A stretch of 64,000 nt of DNA from assembly GCF_001976065.1 (NCBI RefSeq), contig NZ_MNAH01000001.1:1212064-1276063 (forward strand). Direction: 5' to 3'. The notes beneath the pieces were generated by a model. That model did no database searches, was not told where the DNA came from, and was given only the letters and a program-made list of their open reading frames with translations. The translations under genes and the position numbers were made by a program. Shown piece by piece: positions 15,963 through 24,626 of this stretch (the stretch's first letter is position 1; each line of letters starts with the position of its first letter). This DNA is from Pseudomonas putida. GTDB lineage: Bacteria > Pseudomonadota > Gammaproteobacteria > Pseudomonadales > Pseudomonadaceae.

Positions 15963-16775
15963 ATGAGCACACCCATTGATCTTGCTGCGCTGAAAACCCG
16001 CCAAATGGCCGCCTGGGCCAGTGGCGACTACGCCGTGATCGGCACCACCTTGCAGATCGTCGGCGAGCAACTGGCCGAGGCCTGCGACCTGTTATGCGAT
16101 GAGCGGGTGCTGGACGTCGCCGCCGGCAACGGTAATGCAACACTGGCCGCGGCGCGTCGCGGCTGCCAGGTGGTGTCCACCGACTACGTCGCCGCATTGC
16201 TCGAACGTGGCGAGGATCGCGCCCGAGCCGAACGCCTGAACGTGACCTTCCAGGTGGCCGACGCCGAAGCGTTGCCTTTCGCCGATGACAGTTTCGACGC
16301 CGTGCTTTCAACCTTCGGCGTGATGTTTGCCCCCGACCAGGCCAAGGCCGCCGCCGAGCTGGCGCGGGTATGTCGCCCCGGTGGACGGATCGGCCTGGCC
16401 AACTGGACGCCGGAAGGTTTCGTCGGCCAGATATTCAAGACCCTGGGGCGGCACATGCCACCTCCGCCCGGCGCGCAACCGCCGTCGCAGTGGGGCACTG
16501 AAGACTGGCTGCACAAGCACTTCGACGAGCGTGACTTCCTGTTGCAGGTCACTCGCCGGACCTTCAACTTCCGCTATCGCTCGGCCGAGCACTTCATCGA
16601 CACCTTCCGCAGCTGGTACGGTCCGATCCACAAGGCCTTCGCGGCACTTCCTCCCGAAGGCGCCAAGGCCCTGGAAGACGACCTGACCGAATTGCTCAAC
16701 CGCCTGAACCGGGCGGGCGACAAGTCGATGGTGGTGCCCAGTGAGTACCTGGAGGTGGTGATCACGAGGCGGTGA
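15963..16775 (+). CDS. Class I SAM-dependent methyltransferase (UbiE-like core)
   Basis: A 270-residue methyltransferase with SAM-binding motif I VLDVAAGNGNAT (49-60), an acidic loop after strand 2 (STDYVAALLERG) and the late-core motifs DAVLSTFGVMFAPDQ and CRPGGRIGLANWTPEG. ATG 15963 follows GCCTCC with a weak ribosome site. It is preceded by the DUF4242 gene and divergent from an AraC regulator. Substrate unknown; the fold is shared by quinone, lipid and small-molecule methyltransferases. Confidence 0.85.
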   Translation: MSTPIDLAALKTRQMAAWASGDYAVIGTTLQIVGEQLAEACDLLCDERVLDVAAGNGNATLAAARRGCQVVSTDYVAALLERGEDRARAERLNVTFQVADAEALPFADDSFDAVLSTFGVMFAPDQAKAAAELARVCRPGGRIGLANWTPEGFVGQIFKTLGRHMPPPPGAQPPSQWGTEDWLHKHFDERDFLLQVTRRTFNFRYRSAEHFIDTFRSWYGPIHKAFAALPPEGAKALEDDLTELLNRLNRAGDKSMVVPSEYLEVVITRR

Positions 16776-16797
16776 GAGCCACTCACCCACTCAAACC

Positions 16798-16824
16798 GCA
16801 GGAGCCGGCAAGCCTGGCTCCTGC
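16798..16824 (+). terminator. Hairpin after the methyltransferase gene
   Basis: GCAGGAGCC pairs with GGCTCCTGC around a 9-nt loop, 23 bp beyond the methyltransferase stop. It has no T tract, so it may be a degenerate REP rather than an intrinsic terminator. Confidence 0.5.
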
Positions 16825-16831
16825 AAGCGCC

Positions 16832-16929
16832 GCGAAACCGTAGAGGGCCGTTACCGCAGGAATCGATGTAGGCCTGTCAGACGATCATCGGCTGTCGTGA
16901 CTTCATCGCTGCCAAGTTAGCTCCTACAG
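16832..16929. repeat. Truncated composite-element end and degenerate REP
   Basis: 16832-16870 resembles one end of the composite repeat element at 39293-39356, with GGCCGTTACCGCAGGAAT (16847-16864) identical. It is followed at 16901-16929 by a degraded REP arm (CATCGCTGCCAAGTTAGCTCCTACAG). Nothing codes for protein in this 178-bp gap. Confidence 0.75.
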
Positions 16930-16952
16930 TTGACCGGCTGTAGCCGGGTTAA

Positions 16953-17339
16953 CTAGACAACCTGCGCCCCCCGCGCCTCAAGCAACTCGCGCAACACCGA
17001 GCGATGACAATGCACTTCCTCCTCGCAATAACAGCCCAGGGCCAGGGAAGTGTGATGAGAAAGGGCGGCCAGCAGATCGAGCAACTGGCTGGCGGCAGGG
17101 TGGTTCATTTCGGCCTTGAACTTGCGCCTGAACGCATTCCAGGCCTTGTCGTCCTCAGCGGATTGGGCTTCGCGGACCAGCTCCTGGCTGGGCGAAAGCA
17201 GCGGCTGCCACACGTCGTAGAAATCCCGGCTGGCAAACTCGGTCTTCGGCACGCCACGGGGTGGCCGGCGTACAGTGCCCAGGCGCAGCCCTTCGTCGGG
17301 TGTACGCGGGGTGCCAAGCCGTACGATATGGATAGGCAT
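16953..17339 (-). CDS. DUF488 family protein
   Basis: A 128-residue DUF488 protein: IHIVRLGTPR at the start, FYDVWQPLLSPSQELV in the middle and the C-terminal LGCYCEEEVHCHRSVL block, where the cysteine and histidine pattern (CYCEEEVHCHR) is diagnostic. The ATG at 17339 is 4 bp beyond the stop of the phosphatidylcholine synthase gene on the same strand, so the two are likely co-transcribed. No biochemical role is established. Confidence 0.88.
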   Translation of the reverse strand: MPIHIVRLGTPRTPDEGLRLGTVRRPPRGVPKTEFASRDFYDVWQPLLSPSQELVREAQSAEDDKAWNAFRRKFKAEMNHPAASQLLDLLAALSHHTSLALGCYCEEEVHCHRSVLRELLEARGAQVV

Positions 17340-17343
17340 GGCG

Positions 17344-18066
17344 TTATTTGAGCCGCGATTCGTCGAGCCACTCCAGCGCCGTACGCCAGAAGCAGATGCC
17401 CAGGAAGTATGCCGACATCAGCAACCAAAGCCCCATGACCAGAGGGTTGATCAGCGGGTGGTTGATCACCAGCGACAGACTGCACAGCAGCCAGATGGCG
17501 GTGACGGCAATGTTGATCGGCATGAAGCGGCGCACCCGGAACGGATGCAGGAATTTCATCCGGGTCAGCGTCAACAACGCCAGGCCGATCACTGTCAGGA
17601 AGGTGATCCAGGGCGACGGCGCGATGATGTACAGACACAAGGCAACTACGTTCCACGCGGCGGGGAAGCCCTGGAAATAGTTGTCCTTGCTTTTCATGTT
17701 GACGTTGCAGAAGCAGAACAGCGACGACACCAGAATCAGCGACACGGTCAACAGCAACGTGTAGTCCGGCAGCGGGATGTAGCGATAGATGAACAGTGCC
17801 GGGATGAACACATAGGTCAGGTAGTCGATCACCAGGTCGAGAATCGAACCGTCGAAACTCGGCAGCACCGTCTGTACATTGACCTTGCGCGCCAGTGCGC
17901 CGTCCAGGCCATCGACGATCAGGGCGACGCCCAGCCACAGCAGGCAACTGGTCGGCTGGTTATCGAGCAGGGCAAGTGTCGCGAGGAAGGCAGTGACCAC
18001 GCCGGTGGCGGTGAAACCATGGGCACCCCAGGCTTTGAGCCTGGCGATGTGTAGGGTCGATATCAC
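17344..18066 (-). CDS. pcs: Phosphatidylcholine synthase
   Basis: Condenses CDP-diacylglycerol with choline to make phosphatidylcholine in the inner membrane. It has the CDP-alcohol phosphatidyltransferase motif DGLDGALARK followed by SFDGSILDLVIDY, plus about eight hydrophobic segments. I choose GTG at 18066, which has GGAGAG at correct spacing and gives a 240-residue protein of the usual Pcs size starting close to the conserved LKAWGAHGFTATG. Longer frames from 18177 or 18111 lack a good ribosome site. It lies just upstream of the DUF488 gene. Pcs needs exogenous choline, so phosphatidylcholine would be made only when choline is available. Confidence 0.9.
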   Translation of the reverse strand: MISTLHIARLKAWGAHGFTATGVVTAFLATLALLDNQPTSCLLWLGVALIVDGLDGALARKVNVQTVLPSFDGSILDLVIDYLTYVFIPALFIYRYIPLPDYTLLLTVSLILVSSLFCFCNVNMKSKDNYFQGFPAAWNVVALCLYIIAPSPWITFLTVIGLALLTLTRMKFLHPFRVRRFMPINIAVTAIWLLCSLSLVINHPLINPLVMGLWLLMSAYFLGICFWRTALEWLDESRLK

Positions 18067-18315
18067 GGGGGCGCTCTCCAGAAAGTGCAGCAAGCCAGTC
18101 ATCGCCCTCATCTGGCGGGCGGCGGCAAACCGGGTAGGGTTGCAGGTATCGACCGGGTATCCGGGAATAAGGTTCACCGCCTATGAATCTTAGCTGCACC
18201 AGAAAAAAATACGCCGGGGTAAATGAGCGATGCGTCAGCCAGACGGTGGTAGCACATTTACCGGCGAGGACTATCGTTGTCTGACTGGATCACTCCCATC
18301 GATGAGGACGGCGTC

Positions 18316-19056
18316 ATGAACACCAGCGATCTGCTCGAACAATTACTGCGGGCCGGCCAGGGCTCGATGGCGCAACAGCGCGGCGGTGGAGCGTCGGCTC
18401 AAGGTGGCTTGGGTGATCTGGGCGGACTGCTCGGCGGGTTGTTGGGCGGCGGCGCCAGCAACGCCGGGGCGGGAAGCATGGGCGGCTTGGGCGGCTTGCT
18501 CGGTGGCTTGCTGGGCGCAGGTTCGCCGATGGGCGGAGCGCCACAGTCACGCTCCGGGGGTGGTACAAACTATGCAGCGCTGGCCTCGCTGGGGATGATG
18601 GCATTCCAGGCTTATCAAGCCTGGCAACGCAGCCAGGCCGCGCAGCAACAGCAGGCGCCGCAAACGGCGATGCGTACGGTGGACATGCTGGCCGGGCCGG
18701 AAGTCGAGGAGCACAGCCATGCCATCCTGCGTGCATTGATAGCGGCAGCCAAGGCCGATGGCCGGATCGATGACACCGAGAAGCAGATGATCAGCACCGA
18801 AATCGGCCGTCACACCGACGATCCGCAGTTGCAGCAGTGGCTTGATGAGGAAGTCGCCAAACCGCTTGACCCTGCCGAAGTGGCACAGTCGGCAACCGAT
18901 CCCGGCATGGCCGCCGAGATGTACCTGGCCAGCGTGATGCTGGTGGATGATCAACAGGATGCTGAGCGCAGTTATCTGGACGAACTGGCCGCGGCGCTGG
19001 GCATCGAGCCGGATCTGCAGGTGCACCTGGAACAGCAGGCCCACGGCACCGCCTGA
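18316..19056 (+). CDS. TerB/DUF533-like tellurite-resistance-family protein
   Basis: A 246-residue protein in two parts. Residues 20-100 are a low-complexity Gly/Leu-rich stretch with repeated GGLLGGLLG blocks. Residues 125-246 are an acidic all-helical TerB-like (DUF533) domain with ALIAAAKADGRIDDTEKQMI, a known metal-site pattern. ATG 18316 follows GAGGACGGCGTC. A single-gene unit, divergent from pcs. The Gly/Leu blocks may mediate membrane association, which is inference. Function is not established for this family. Confidence 0.85.
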   Translation: MNTSDLLEQLLRAGQGSMAQQRGGGASAQGGLGDLGGLLGGLLGGGASNAGAGSMGGLGGLLGGLLGAGSPMGGAPQSRSGGGTNYAALASLGMMAFQAYQAWQRSQAAQQQQAPQTAMRTVDMLAGPEVEEHSHAILRALIAAAKADGRIDDTEKQMISTEIGRHTDDPQLQQWLDEEVAKPLDPAEVAQSATDPGMAAEMYLASVMLVDDQQDAERSYLDELAAALGIEPDLQVHLEQQAHGTA

Positions 19057-19099
19057 CGCAACACATACCCTTGTCAGGAGCTGCCGCAGGGTGAGGCGA

Positions 19100-19543
19100 T
19101 CAGGCGTCCGGCGGTTTCGGCACCAGGAACGTCACGCCAAAGCGCTCGGCCACCTCGAATATCCGCGGCAGATCCTCGGGTACCTTGAACTGATCCATCG
19201 CCGTGAAAAACTGCCCGCCCCGGGGATCGGACACCACACCGATCATCTTTGCCGTGGGACTGAGGTTCCTGTAGGCATGGATCGACCCGGCAGGAATGTG
19301 CACATATCCCCCTGCCGAGACGATGTTGGACGTGCCTTCGACGGTGACCTCGACCTGACCCTCCACCACGTAGAACGCCTCGTCCCACGGGTGAAAGTGC
19401 GGGGGTGGACCGCCGCCTTGCACGCCTTCCTGGATATGCATTTCAAAGGGTTTGCTCAGATCGCCGCCGGCCAGGACAGTGATCGTTTCGCCAACGACAT
19501 TGACCGGTGCCGGCGGGGCTTGCAGGACGTGAACCGTGCGCAT
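19100..19543 (-). CDS. Cupin-domain protein
   Basis: A 147-residue single-domain cupin with motif 1 HFHPWDEAFYVVEG (two His, Glu) and motif 2 with PAGSIHAYRN. ATG 19543 has GGAG 7 nt upstream. It is 100 bp downstream of pcaG on the same strand and could be read through from the pcaHG transcript. No specific reaction can be assigned; such proteins include dioxygenases, isomerases and storage-like proteins. Confidence 0.85.
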   Translation of the reverse strand: MRTVHVLQAPPAPVNVVGETITVLAGGDLSKPFEMHIQEGVQGGGPPPHFHPWDEAFYVVEGQVEVTVEGTSNIVSAGGYVHIPAGSIHAYRNLSPTAKMIGVVSDPRGGQFFTAMDQFKVPEDLPRIFEVAERFGVTFLVPKPPDA

Positions 19544-19642
19544 GATGACTCTCCGCAGGTGAGGCTGCACCCGCCGATTGTAGGCGCTTGAACGCCTGCC
19601 GACAGCTGCTGCACGGGGCCGTCTGTCTGAGCAATTTGTGAG

Positions 19643-20245
19643 TCAGAAGTCGAAGAACACGGTTTCCGATTCACCTTGGACATGAATATCGAAGCGGTAG
19701 GCCAGCTTGCCGTCAATCGTGCAGCGGGTGGCAATCAGCGATTCGCGGCGATGGGGTTGTTCGATCAGGTTCAGTACGGGGTCTGCCGCATTTGCCTGTG
19801 ATTCGTCGTCGAAATACACCCGCGTCTGCAGGTGTATGTTGATGCCCCGGGCGAACAGGGCCACATTGATATGTGGGGCCATGGGAACGCCCGCGGCGTT
19901 TTTCACCACGCCAGGCTTCACGGTCTTGACCGTCCATTCACCGACATCGGTCGTCGCCGTGCGGCCAAAACAGTTGAAGGGTTTTTCCAGGTCGAAACCG
20001 CTGTCGTAGACGCCTTCGTGATTGGCCTGCCAGCACTCCAGGAACGCGTCGCGAATCAAGTGGCCGTTGCCGTCATACACGTGGCCCAGCAATAAGATGT
20101 GCTCACCCGGTGCGCCCGGTTTGGCCATTTCATTCCAGATTTCCTGCTCACGCGGCGCGTTGCCGGCCGCTTCCAGTGCCAGGCCGATATGGACATAGGG
20201 GCCCGCTGTTTGCGACGGGGTTTCAGGCAGAAGTTGAACGGGCAT
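19643..20245 (-). CDS. pcaG: Protocatechuate 3,4-dioxygenase, alpha subunit
   Basis: Alpha chain of the intradiol dioxygenase that opens protocatechuate to 3-carboxy-cis,cis-muconate, the entry step of the beta-ketoadipate pathway. The 200-residue protein has the family start LLPETPSQTAGPYVHIGLA and the core PHINVALFARGINIHLQTRVYF. Alpha subunits lack the iron ligands, as here. It starts 12 bp after pcaH with GAGGAGG at good spacing. Confidence 0.96.
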   Translation of the reverse strand: MPVQLLPETPSQTAGPYVHIGLALEAAGNAPREQEIWNEMAKPGAPGEHILLLGHVYDGNGHLIRDAFLECWQANHEGVYDSGFDLEKPFNCFGRTATTDVGEWTVKTVKPGVVKNAAGVPMAPHINVALFARGINIHLQTRVYFDDESQANAADPVLNLIEQPHRRESLIATRCTIDGKLAYRFDIHVQGESETVFFDF

Positions 20246-20257
20246 ACGCAGGCCTCC

Positions 20258-20977
20258 TCAGCAGTTTTCGAAATGGGTCTTGCGCTGGCCGCGCAGGACG
20301 ATATCAAAGCGATAAGCCAGGCAATCCATGGGATTGGCCATGCTCATGTCAAGCCTGGCGATCAGGCTCTGCACTGCTTCCTGATTGGCGATCGACTTGA
20401 CGATCGGGCACATGGGGATGAGCGGATCACCTTCGAAATACAGCTGGGTAATCAAGCGCGTGGCAATGGACGGGCCACTGATGGAAACGTGGATATGGGC
20501 TGGTCGCCAATCGTTGGGGCCGTTGCGCCATGGGTAGGGGCCGGGTTTGACGGTGCGGAAGCTGTAGTTGCCATCGCGGTCGGTCAACGCGCGGCCTACG
20601 CCGCCGAAATTCGGGTCAAGGGGTGCCAGGTAACTGTCTTTCTTATGCCGGTAACGGCCACCGGCGTTGGCCTGCCACATCTCCACCAGGGTATGAGGAA
20701 TCGGCTTGCCGTACTGATCGCACACCCGGCCCGCGACGATAATGCGTTCGCCGATGGGCAGGCCGCCATGATTGAAATTCAACAGCAGATCGTTATCGTG
20801 CCGCCCCATCTGCAGATGGGAAAAATCCGGGCCGCTGGTTTCGGATACGGATTGGGGGATGCTCACCAGTGCCTGGCGCGGGGAGCGCAGGATCGAAGTC
20901 TTGTAGTCAGGCGTCAGGGCTTTGGGATGCCAATTACGGTCACGAATGACGAAGCGGCTGTCGTGCGCATCAGACAT
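20258..20977 (-). CDS. pcaH: Protocatechuate 3,4-dioxygenase, beta subunit
   Basis: Catalytic chain carrying non-haem Fe(III). The 239-residue protein has all four ligands: Tyr109 (GGRYRHKKD), Tyr148 (PGPYPW), His161 and His163 (RPAHIHVS). The spacing matches the P. putida enzyme, offset by one. Start ATG 20977. Upstream is pcaQ on the same strand, with a candidate PcaQ operator at 21082-21105 about 105 bp before the start. No other pca genes are in the window, so the rest of the pathway lies elsewhere. Confidence 0.97.
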   Translation of the reverse strand: MSDAHDSRFVIRDRNWHPKALTPDYKTSILRSPRQALVSIPQSVSETSGPDFSHLQMGRHDNDLLLNFNHGGLPIGERIIVAGRVCDQYGKPIPHTLVEMWQANAGGRYRHKKDSYLAPLDPNFGGVGRALTDRDGNYSFRTVKPGPYPWRNGPNDWRPAHIHVSISGPSIATRLITQLYFEGDPLIPMCPIVKSIANQEAVQSLIARLDMSMANPMDCLAYRFDIVLRGQRKTHFENC

Positions 20978-21081
20978 GTCGTTTTTCCTATTGTTATGGG
21001 TGGACAGAGGCAGGTACTGCGTTGGCAGCGACGTCAGTTTCCCCTTGTACGACCCCTCGCAAAATTGAAAAAAACGACTTC

Positions 21082-21105
21082 ATCCATATCCAGATGGTTA
21101 TGGAT
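21082..21105. promoter_or_regulatory. Candidate PcaQ operator upstream of pcaHG
   Basis: A 24-bp near-palindrome, ATCCATATCC-AGAT-GGTTATGGAT. Read on the minus strand it contains ATAACC-N4-GGATAT, very close to the ATAACC-N4-GGTTAA site described for PcaQ in rhizobia. It overlaps the pcaQ stop codon (21098-21100). Confidence 0.6.
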
Positions 21106-22060
21106 ACTTGCCCTCACGATATTCCTGCCCAACCTCGCGCAACGCTTCCACGCACCACTGCGCCGCTGGCGTCAGCGGCAATGCAGGATTTGTGCAGAGC
21201 CCCACGGAGCCGCCAGGCTCACGCATTCCCAGATCCAGCTCCACCAGCTCGCCTTGCCTCAAGTCCTGCCTGACCGCGTCCAAAGGTGCGACCCAGATGG
21301 CCAGGCTGCTTTGTACGTAGCGTCGACTCAGGGCGACCGACAGGGTTTCCAGGCGTTGACGCGATGGCGTTATTGCGTGCTGCACAAACAGGCTGTCGGC
21401 GAATTTGCGTATCGTCGTTCCGGCCGATGGTAATACCAGCGGATAGTCCTCGAGGTGTTTGTGCCCCTGCGTATCGGCGAGTACCGGATGGCCGCTACGG
21501 ACCACCAGGGTCATGGATTCGCTGTAGAGGTGTTCGAACGCCAGCCCGAGAATCAGCGGGCTATCGGTCATCCTGCCAACCACCAGGTCCAGCTCAGCGA
21601 CGCGTAGTCGGGACAGCAAGTAGGCGCTTGGGCCGGTCACGACACTGACCACCAATGCCGGGTGTCGGTCGTGTAGACGGCAGACAACTTCAGGCACCAA
21701 CAGGCTTTCGACGGTGGACAACACGCCGAGTTGTACGCTGATGGGCTCATGTACCCCGGAGCGCAAACTGTTGACCCCGTCGCGCAACGATTGCACGCTC
21801 GGCCCTGCGTAGCGCAGGAAGGCCACGCCGGCCTCGGTCAGCGTCGAACCTTTTTTACCCCGTTCAAACAGCGTGGCCTCCAACAGGGTTTCCAGCTCCT
21901 TGAGGGTTTTCGATAGCGCCGGCTGGCTGATTGCCAACTTGTCGGCAGCACGCGCCAGGCTACCCTGGCGCGACACTTCGAGAAAACACAGCAGATGACG
22001 GAATTTGATTCGGGTATCGATGTTCAATCGGCGGTTCTGCCTTTTTGGTTGGGCATCCAT
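21098..22060 (-). CDS. pcaQ: LysR-family activator of protocatechuate catabolism
   Basis: A 320-residue LysR protein with an N-terminal helix-turn-helix (KFRHLLCFLEVSRQGSLARAADKLAISQPALSK region) and an effector domain rich in PcaQ-type blocks such as VQLGVLSTVESLLVPEV. Position immediately upstream of pcaHG on the same strand matches the pcaQ-pcaH-pcaG order known in Pseudomonas. ATG 22060 follows GAGGAATA. PcaQ is expected to activate pcaHG with 3-carboxymuconate-type effectors. It lies 45 bp beyond a universal stress protein gene. Confidence 0.92.
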   Translation of the reverse strand: MDAQPKRQNRRLNIDTRIKFRHLLCFLEVSRQGSLARAADKLAISQPALSKTLKELETLLEATLFERGKKGSTLTEAGVAFLRYAGPSVQSLRDGVNSLRSGVHEPISVQLGVLSTVESLLVPEVVCRLHDRHPALVVSVVTGPSAYLLSRLRVAELDLVVGRMTDSPLILGLAFEHLYSESMTLVVRSGHPVLADTQGHKHLEDYPLVLPSAGTTIRKFADSLFVQHAITPSRQRLETLSVALSRRYVQSSLAIWVAPLDAVRQDLRQGELVELDLGMREPGGSVGLCTNPALPLTPAAQWCVEALREVGQEYREGKYP

Positions 22061-22105
22061 TATTCCTCATTCTGCCGCAACCATTACCATGCGCCTGATC
22101 CATCG

Positions 22106-23026
22106 TCAGATTTTTTCTGGCGAAACCACCCACACGCTGCAGGGTAACTTGTACAGCAGATGTTCCACCGTACTGCCAACCAACCGCTCCATGCCACGGT
22201 GGCCGATGCGCCCCATGACAATCACATCGGTGTCATAGGCCCGGGCATAGTCGCAGAGCACCCTCACCGGATTGCCCATGATCATATGCTGGTGCTCCGG
22301 GGGGATACCGTTGCGCTCGGCAAGGTCGCGAAACGCATCAGCCTGCGCGTCGAACAAGCTCTTGGCTTTTCCCGAAGAGAAAAATGCCGAGCCATTACTG
22401 AAACCGAACTCGTCCGCGCTGATGCTTGAAAGGTCATGCGCGTAGATCACGTCCAGTTGGGCATTACAGGTGCTCGCCAGTTTACAGGCCTCGCGCAGAA
22501 TCCTGTCGTTGAAGCCTTCGTATTGGTCATCGGAATGAAACGGGTCGACGGCGGCGACGATCTTGCGCGGCAAGACGTTGTGCAAATGGCTGACAAAATG
22601 CAGCGGCACCGGGCATTCTCGCAGCAAGTGGATATCCAGGGGCGTAAACATCAGGCGTGACAGCAGCGATTCGTGCTCCAGCGCCTTGATCAATGCGGCC
22701 ATCGGTTGTTCCTTGAGATGAATGAGGATCTCCTGCAAGGGCCTCTCCACCCAAACCACTTCCGTGGTGACGTGCACACCGATCTTGCGCAAGGGGCGGG
22801 CCTGATCTTCGAGCCACTGGCGGTGACGCTCGACATAACCCAGCCGCATCTGCTCCCGCGCCTGTTCGTTGACCATTCCGGCAGTCGCCAGCCCTTCAAG
22901 ATAATCGAACGCCACGATGTGCAGGGCAGCGCCCGAAGCCTTGGCCAACGCCGCGGCCCGATCGAAGGCGGGGCTGTTTTCCATCAACGGCGAGACGACC
23001 AGCATGAAACGTGATTGATCAGACAT
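22106..23026 (-). CDS. Tandem universal stress protein (USP 1)
   Basis: A 306-residue cytoplasmic protein made of two UspA domains (about residues 1-150 and 155-306). The second ends in the nucleotide-site pattern VMGRIGHRGMERLVGSTVEHLL, the first lacks it. ATG 23026 has CGGAG 8 nt upstream. An Anr/FNR-like box (TTGATctttGTCAA, 23112-23125) is centred about 92 bp upstream, which would place a class II promoter with a 50-nt leader. One of five related USP genes in 7 kb; tandem USPs in pseudomonads support survival under anaerobic or energy stress. Confidence 0.93.
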   Translation of the reverse strand: MSDQSRFMLVVSPLMENSPAFDRAAALAKASGAALHIVAFDYLEGLATAGMVNEQAREQMRLGYVERHRQWLEDQARPLRKIGVHVTTEVVWVERPLQEILIHLKEQPMAALIKALEHESLLSRLMFTPLDIHLLRECPVPLHFVSHLHNVLPRKIVAAVDPFHSDDQYEGFNDRILREACKLASTCNAQLDVIYAHDLSSISADEFGFSNGSAFFSSGKAKSLFDAQADAFRDLAERNGIPPEHQHMIMGNPVRVLCDYARAYDTDVIVMGRIGHRGMERLVGSTVEHLLYKLPCSVWVVSPEKI

Positions 23027-23111
23027 GACAAATCTCCGGCAGATGATCGCTTGCCCCGATGGCAGCGGCTGATGTCTTGCACTTAGCCTGCCGCTGTTTC
23101 GGGTGTCGGGT

Positions 23112-23125
23112 TTGATCTTTGTCAA
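23112..23125. promoter_or_regulatory. Anr/FNR-like box for USP 1
   Basis: TTGATctttGTCAA matches 9 of 10 conserved positions of TTGAT-N4-ATCAA. Distance to the minus-strand start at 23026 fits a box at -41.5. Confidence 0.65.
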
Positions 23126-23191
23126 ATCGAGGGCAAAGGAGGGGCCGGCCCGACGCGCGGTGGCCCGGTCTTCGTCCAGTGGAGGAAATTA

Positions 23192-23205
23192 TTGACCATT
23201 ATCAA
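23192..23205. promoter_or_regulatory. Anr/FNR-like box for the 80-residue protein and USP 2
   Basis: TTGACcattATCAA matches 9 of 10 positions. Its centre is 97 bp before the plus-strand start at 23296, which fits a promoter with a leader of about 55 nt. Confidence 0.65.
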
Positions 23206-23295
23206 CCTTTCCCCCGGCTCCCCGGCGCAGTCTCAGGGCTTGTGCAGACGTCGACTAACGCTGGCCGATGATTCGCGAAGTCAAAGGAGGTATCC

Positions 23296-23538
23296 ATGTT
23301 CATTGATATCACGGAGAAACCGACAGCCCGCTGCTGGGTCGTGTGCATGGACGCCCTGGAAGTGAACTTCAACAGTCTGGGAGAAGCCCAGGCTTTTGTT
23401 GGCCAACTCAAGGCACGTATCGAAGCGCCTCATGTCTGGCCAAGCAGTCCTGGCCCGGCCGGCGAATCAAGACAGATGCCAGCGCGTCCAGCTGCCCACA
23501 CAAATGGCAAAGGGATGTGGGCCGACCGCGTGGAGTAA
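23296..23538 (+). CDS. Unknown 80-residue protein in the USP cluster
   Basis: ATG 23296 has a very strong ribosome site (AAGGAGG, 6 nt). The protein has a compact N-terminal half (CWVVCMDALEVNFNSLGEAQAFVGQL, a possible beta-alpha unit with two Cys) and a Pro/Gly/Ala-rich tail. I recognise no family. It is 110 bp upstream of USP 2 on the same strand, behind the Anr-like box at 23192, so it is probably a low-oxygen-induced protein. Part of the coding region overlaps shadow frames, but the ribosome site and promoter support this one. Confidence 0.65.
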   Translation: MFIDITEKPTARCWVVCMDALEVNFNSLGEAQAFVGQLKARIEAPHVWPSSPGPAGESRQMPARPAAHTNGKGMWADRVE

Positions 23539-23648
23539 CGCTGCGGGGCTGAGCGGGGCGCAAGGTCGAGCAGGTCAAGCAGATGGCAATCAAATCACGA
23601 ACCCTGGTTTTACCACTGAACTGAAATGGCCGCGTGCCGAGGTGCTCC

Positions 23649-24572
23649 ATGTCGCAGACTCAACGTTTACTCTTGATCGCTCCCTCAGCCATGACCCGCA
23701 CTCCGGCATTCGACCGTGCCGCGGCGTTAGCGCTGGCGATGCAATTGCCATTGCACATCGTGGCGTTCGACTACTCCCAAGCCCTGGCGGTGGCCGGCCT
23801 GTTCGCTGCGCAACAATTCAACCTGGCGCGGGACGGCTATCTGCAAACCCATCGGCAATGGCTCGCCGACCAGGCCGAGTTGATGAGCAAACATGGCGTG
23901 GAAGTCACCAGCGAGGTGGTGTGGGTACAGCATCCTTTTGAGGAGGTCCTGAACTTCATCAATGAGATGCCGCTGACGCTGATCATCAAGGACGCCCAGG
24001 AAGAACCGGCGTTCAAACGGGTTTTTTTCACCCCGCTGGATTGGCAGTTGCTGCGCGATTGCCCTGTGCCGGTGCACCTGGTGACGACGCCGCTGAATGC
24101 CCGGCCACGCAACGTTCTGGCCATCATCGATCTGTTGCGCGATGAGGATCAAGACCGTGTGTTCAACGACCAGATCATCGACGCCGCGACGAAACTGGCC
24201 GCCGTCTGTGATGCCGGCCTTGAGCTGCTGCACGTTTATGACTGGACGTCTGTTTACGTCCAGGACATGGGCTTTGCCGCATTGCCGTTGGCCACCGGGA
24301 TCTATGAAATGCTGGGATCGGCTCAGCATGAGGCATTTGCCGCCATCGCTGAACGCCATGGCGTGCCACCAGAGCATCGTCACTTCATCGAGGGCGCGCC
24401 CGTGCCGAGTATCTGTGAATTCGTCAGCGAGCACCGTACCGATGTCATTGTCATGGGCACGGTGCAGCACAAGGGCTTGAGCAAATTACTGGGAACCACG
24501 GCCGAGCAACTCCTGCATCGGGCGCCGTGCAGTGTGCTGGCGATCAAGCCAGGAAGGATGCTGCAATCCTGA
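23649..24572 (+). CDS. Tandem universal stress protein (USP 2)
   Basis: A 307-residue two-domain UspA protein closely resembling its neighbours (APSAMTRTPAFDRAAALA at the start, VMGTVQHKGLSKLLGTTAEQLLHRAPCSVL at the end). ATG 23649 has GAGG 6 nt upstream; a GTG five codons earlier is less likely. No Anr-like box lies directly in front, so it is probably transcribed with the 80-residue gene. A terminator follows at 24584-24624. Confidence 0.92.
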   Translation: MSQTQRLLLIAPSAMTRTPAFDRAAALALAMQLPLHIVAFDYSQALAVAGLFAAQQFNLARDGYLQTHRQWLADQAELMSKHGVEVTSEVVWVQHPFEEVLNFINEMPLTLIIKDAQEEPAFKRVFFTPLDWQLLRDCPVPVHLVTTPLNARPRNVLAIIDLLRDEDQDRVFNDQIIDAATKLAAVCDAGLELLHVYDWTSVYVQDMGFAALPLATGIYEMLGSAQHEAFAAIAERHGVPPEHRHFIEGAPVPSICEFVSEHRTDVIVMGTVQHKGLSKLLGTTAEQLLHRAPCSVLAIKPGRMLQS

Positions 24573-24583
24573 GGGCTTTCAGG

Positions 24584-24624
24584 CCCCGCAATGGTCCGTT
24601 GGCAGGCACATTGCGGGGCGCTTT
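24584..24624. terminator. Bidirectional terminator between USP 2 and the GNAT gene
   Basis: CCCCGCAATG pairs with CATTGCGGGG around a 15-nt loop. CGCTTTC follows on the plus strand. The genes converge here. Confidence 0.75.
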
Positions 24625-24626
24625 CA

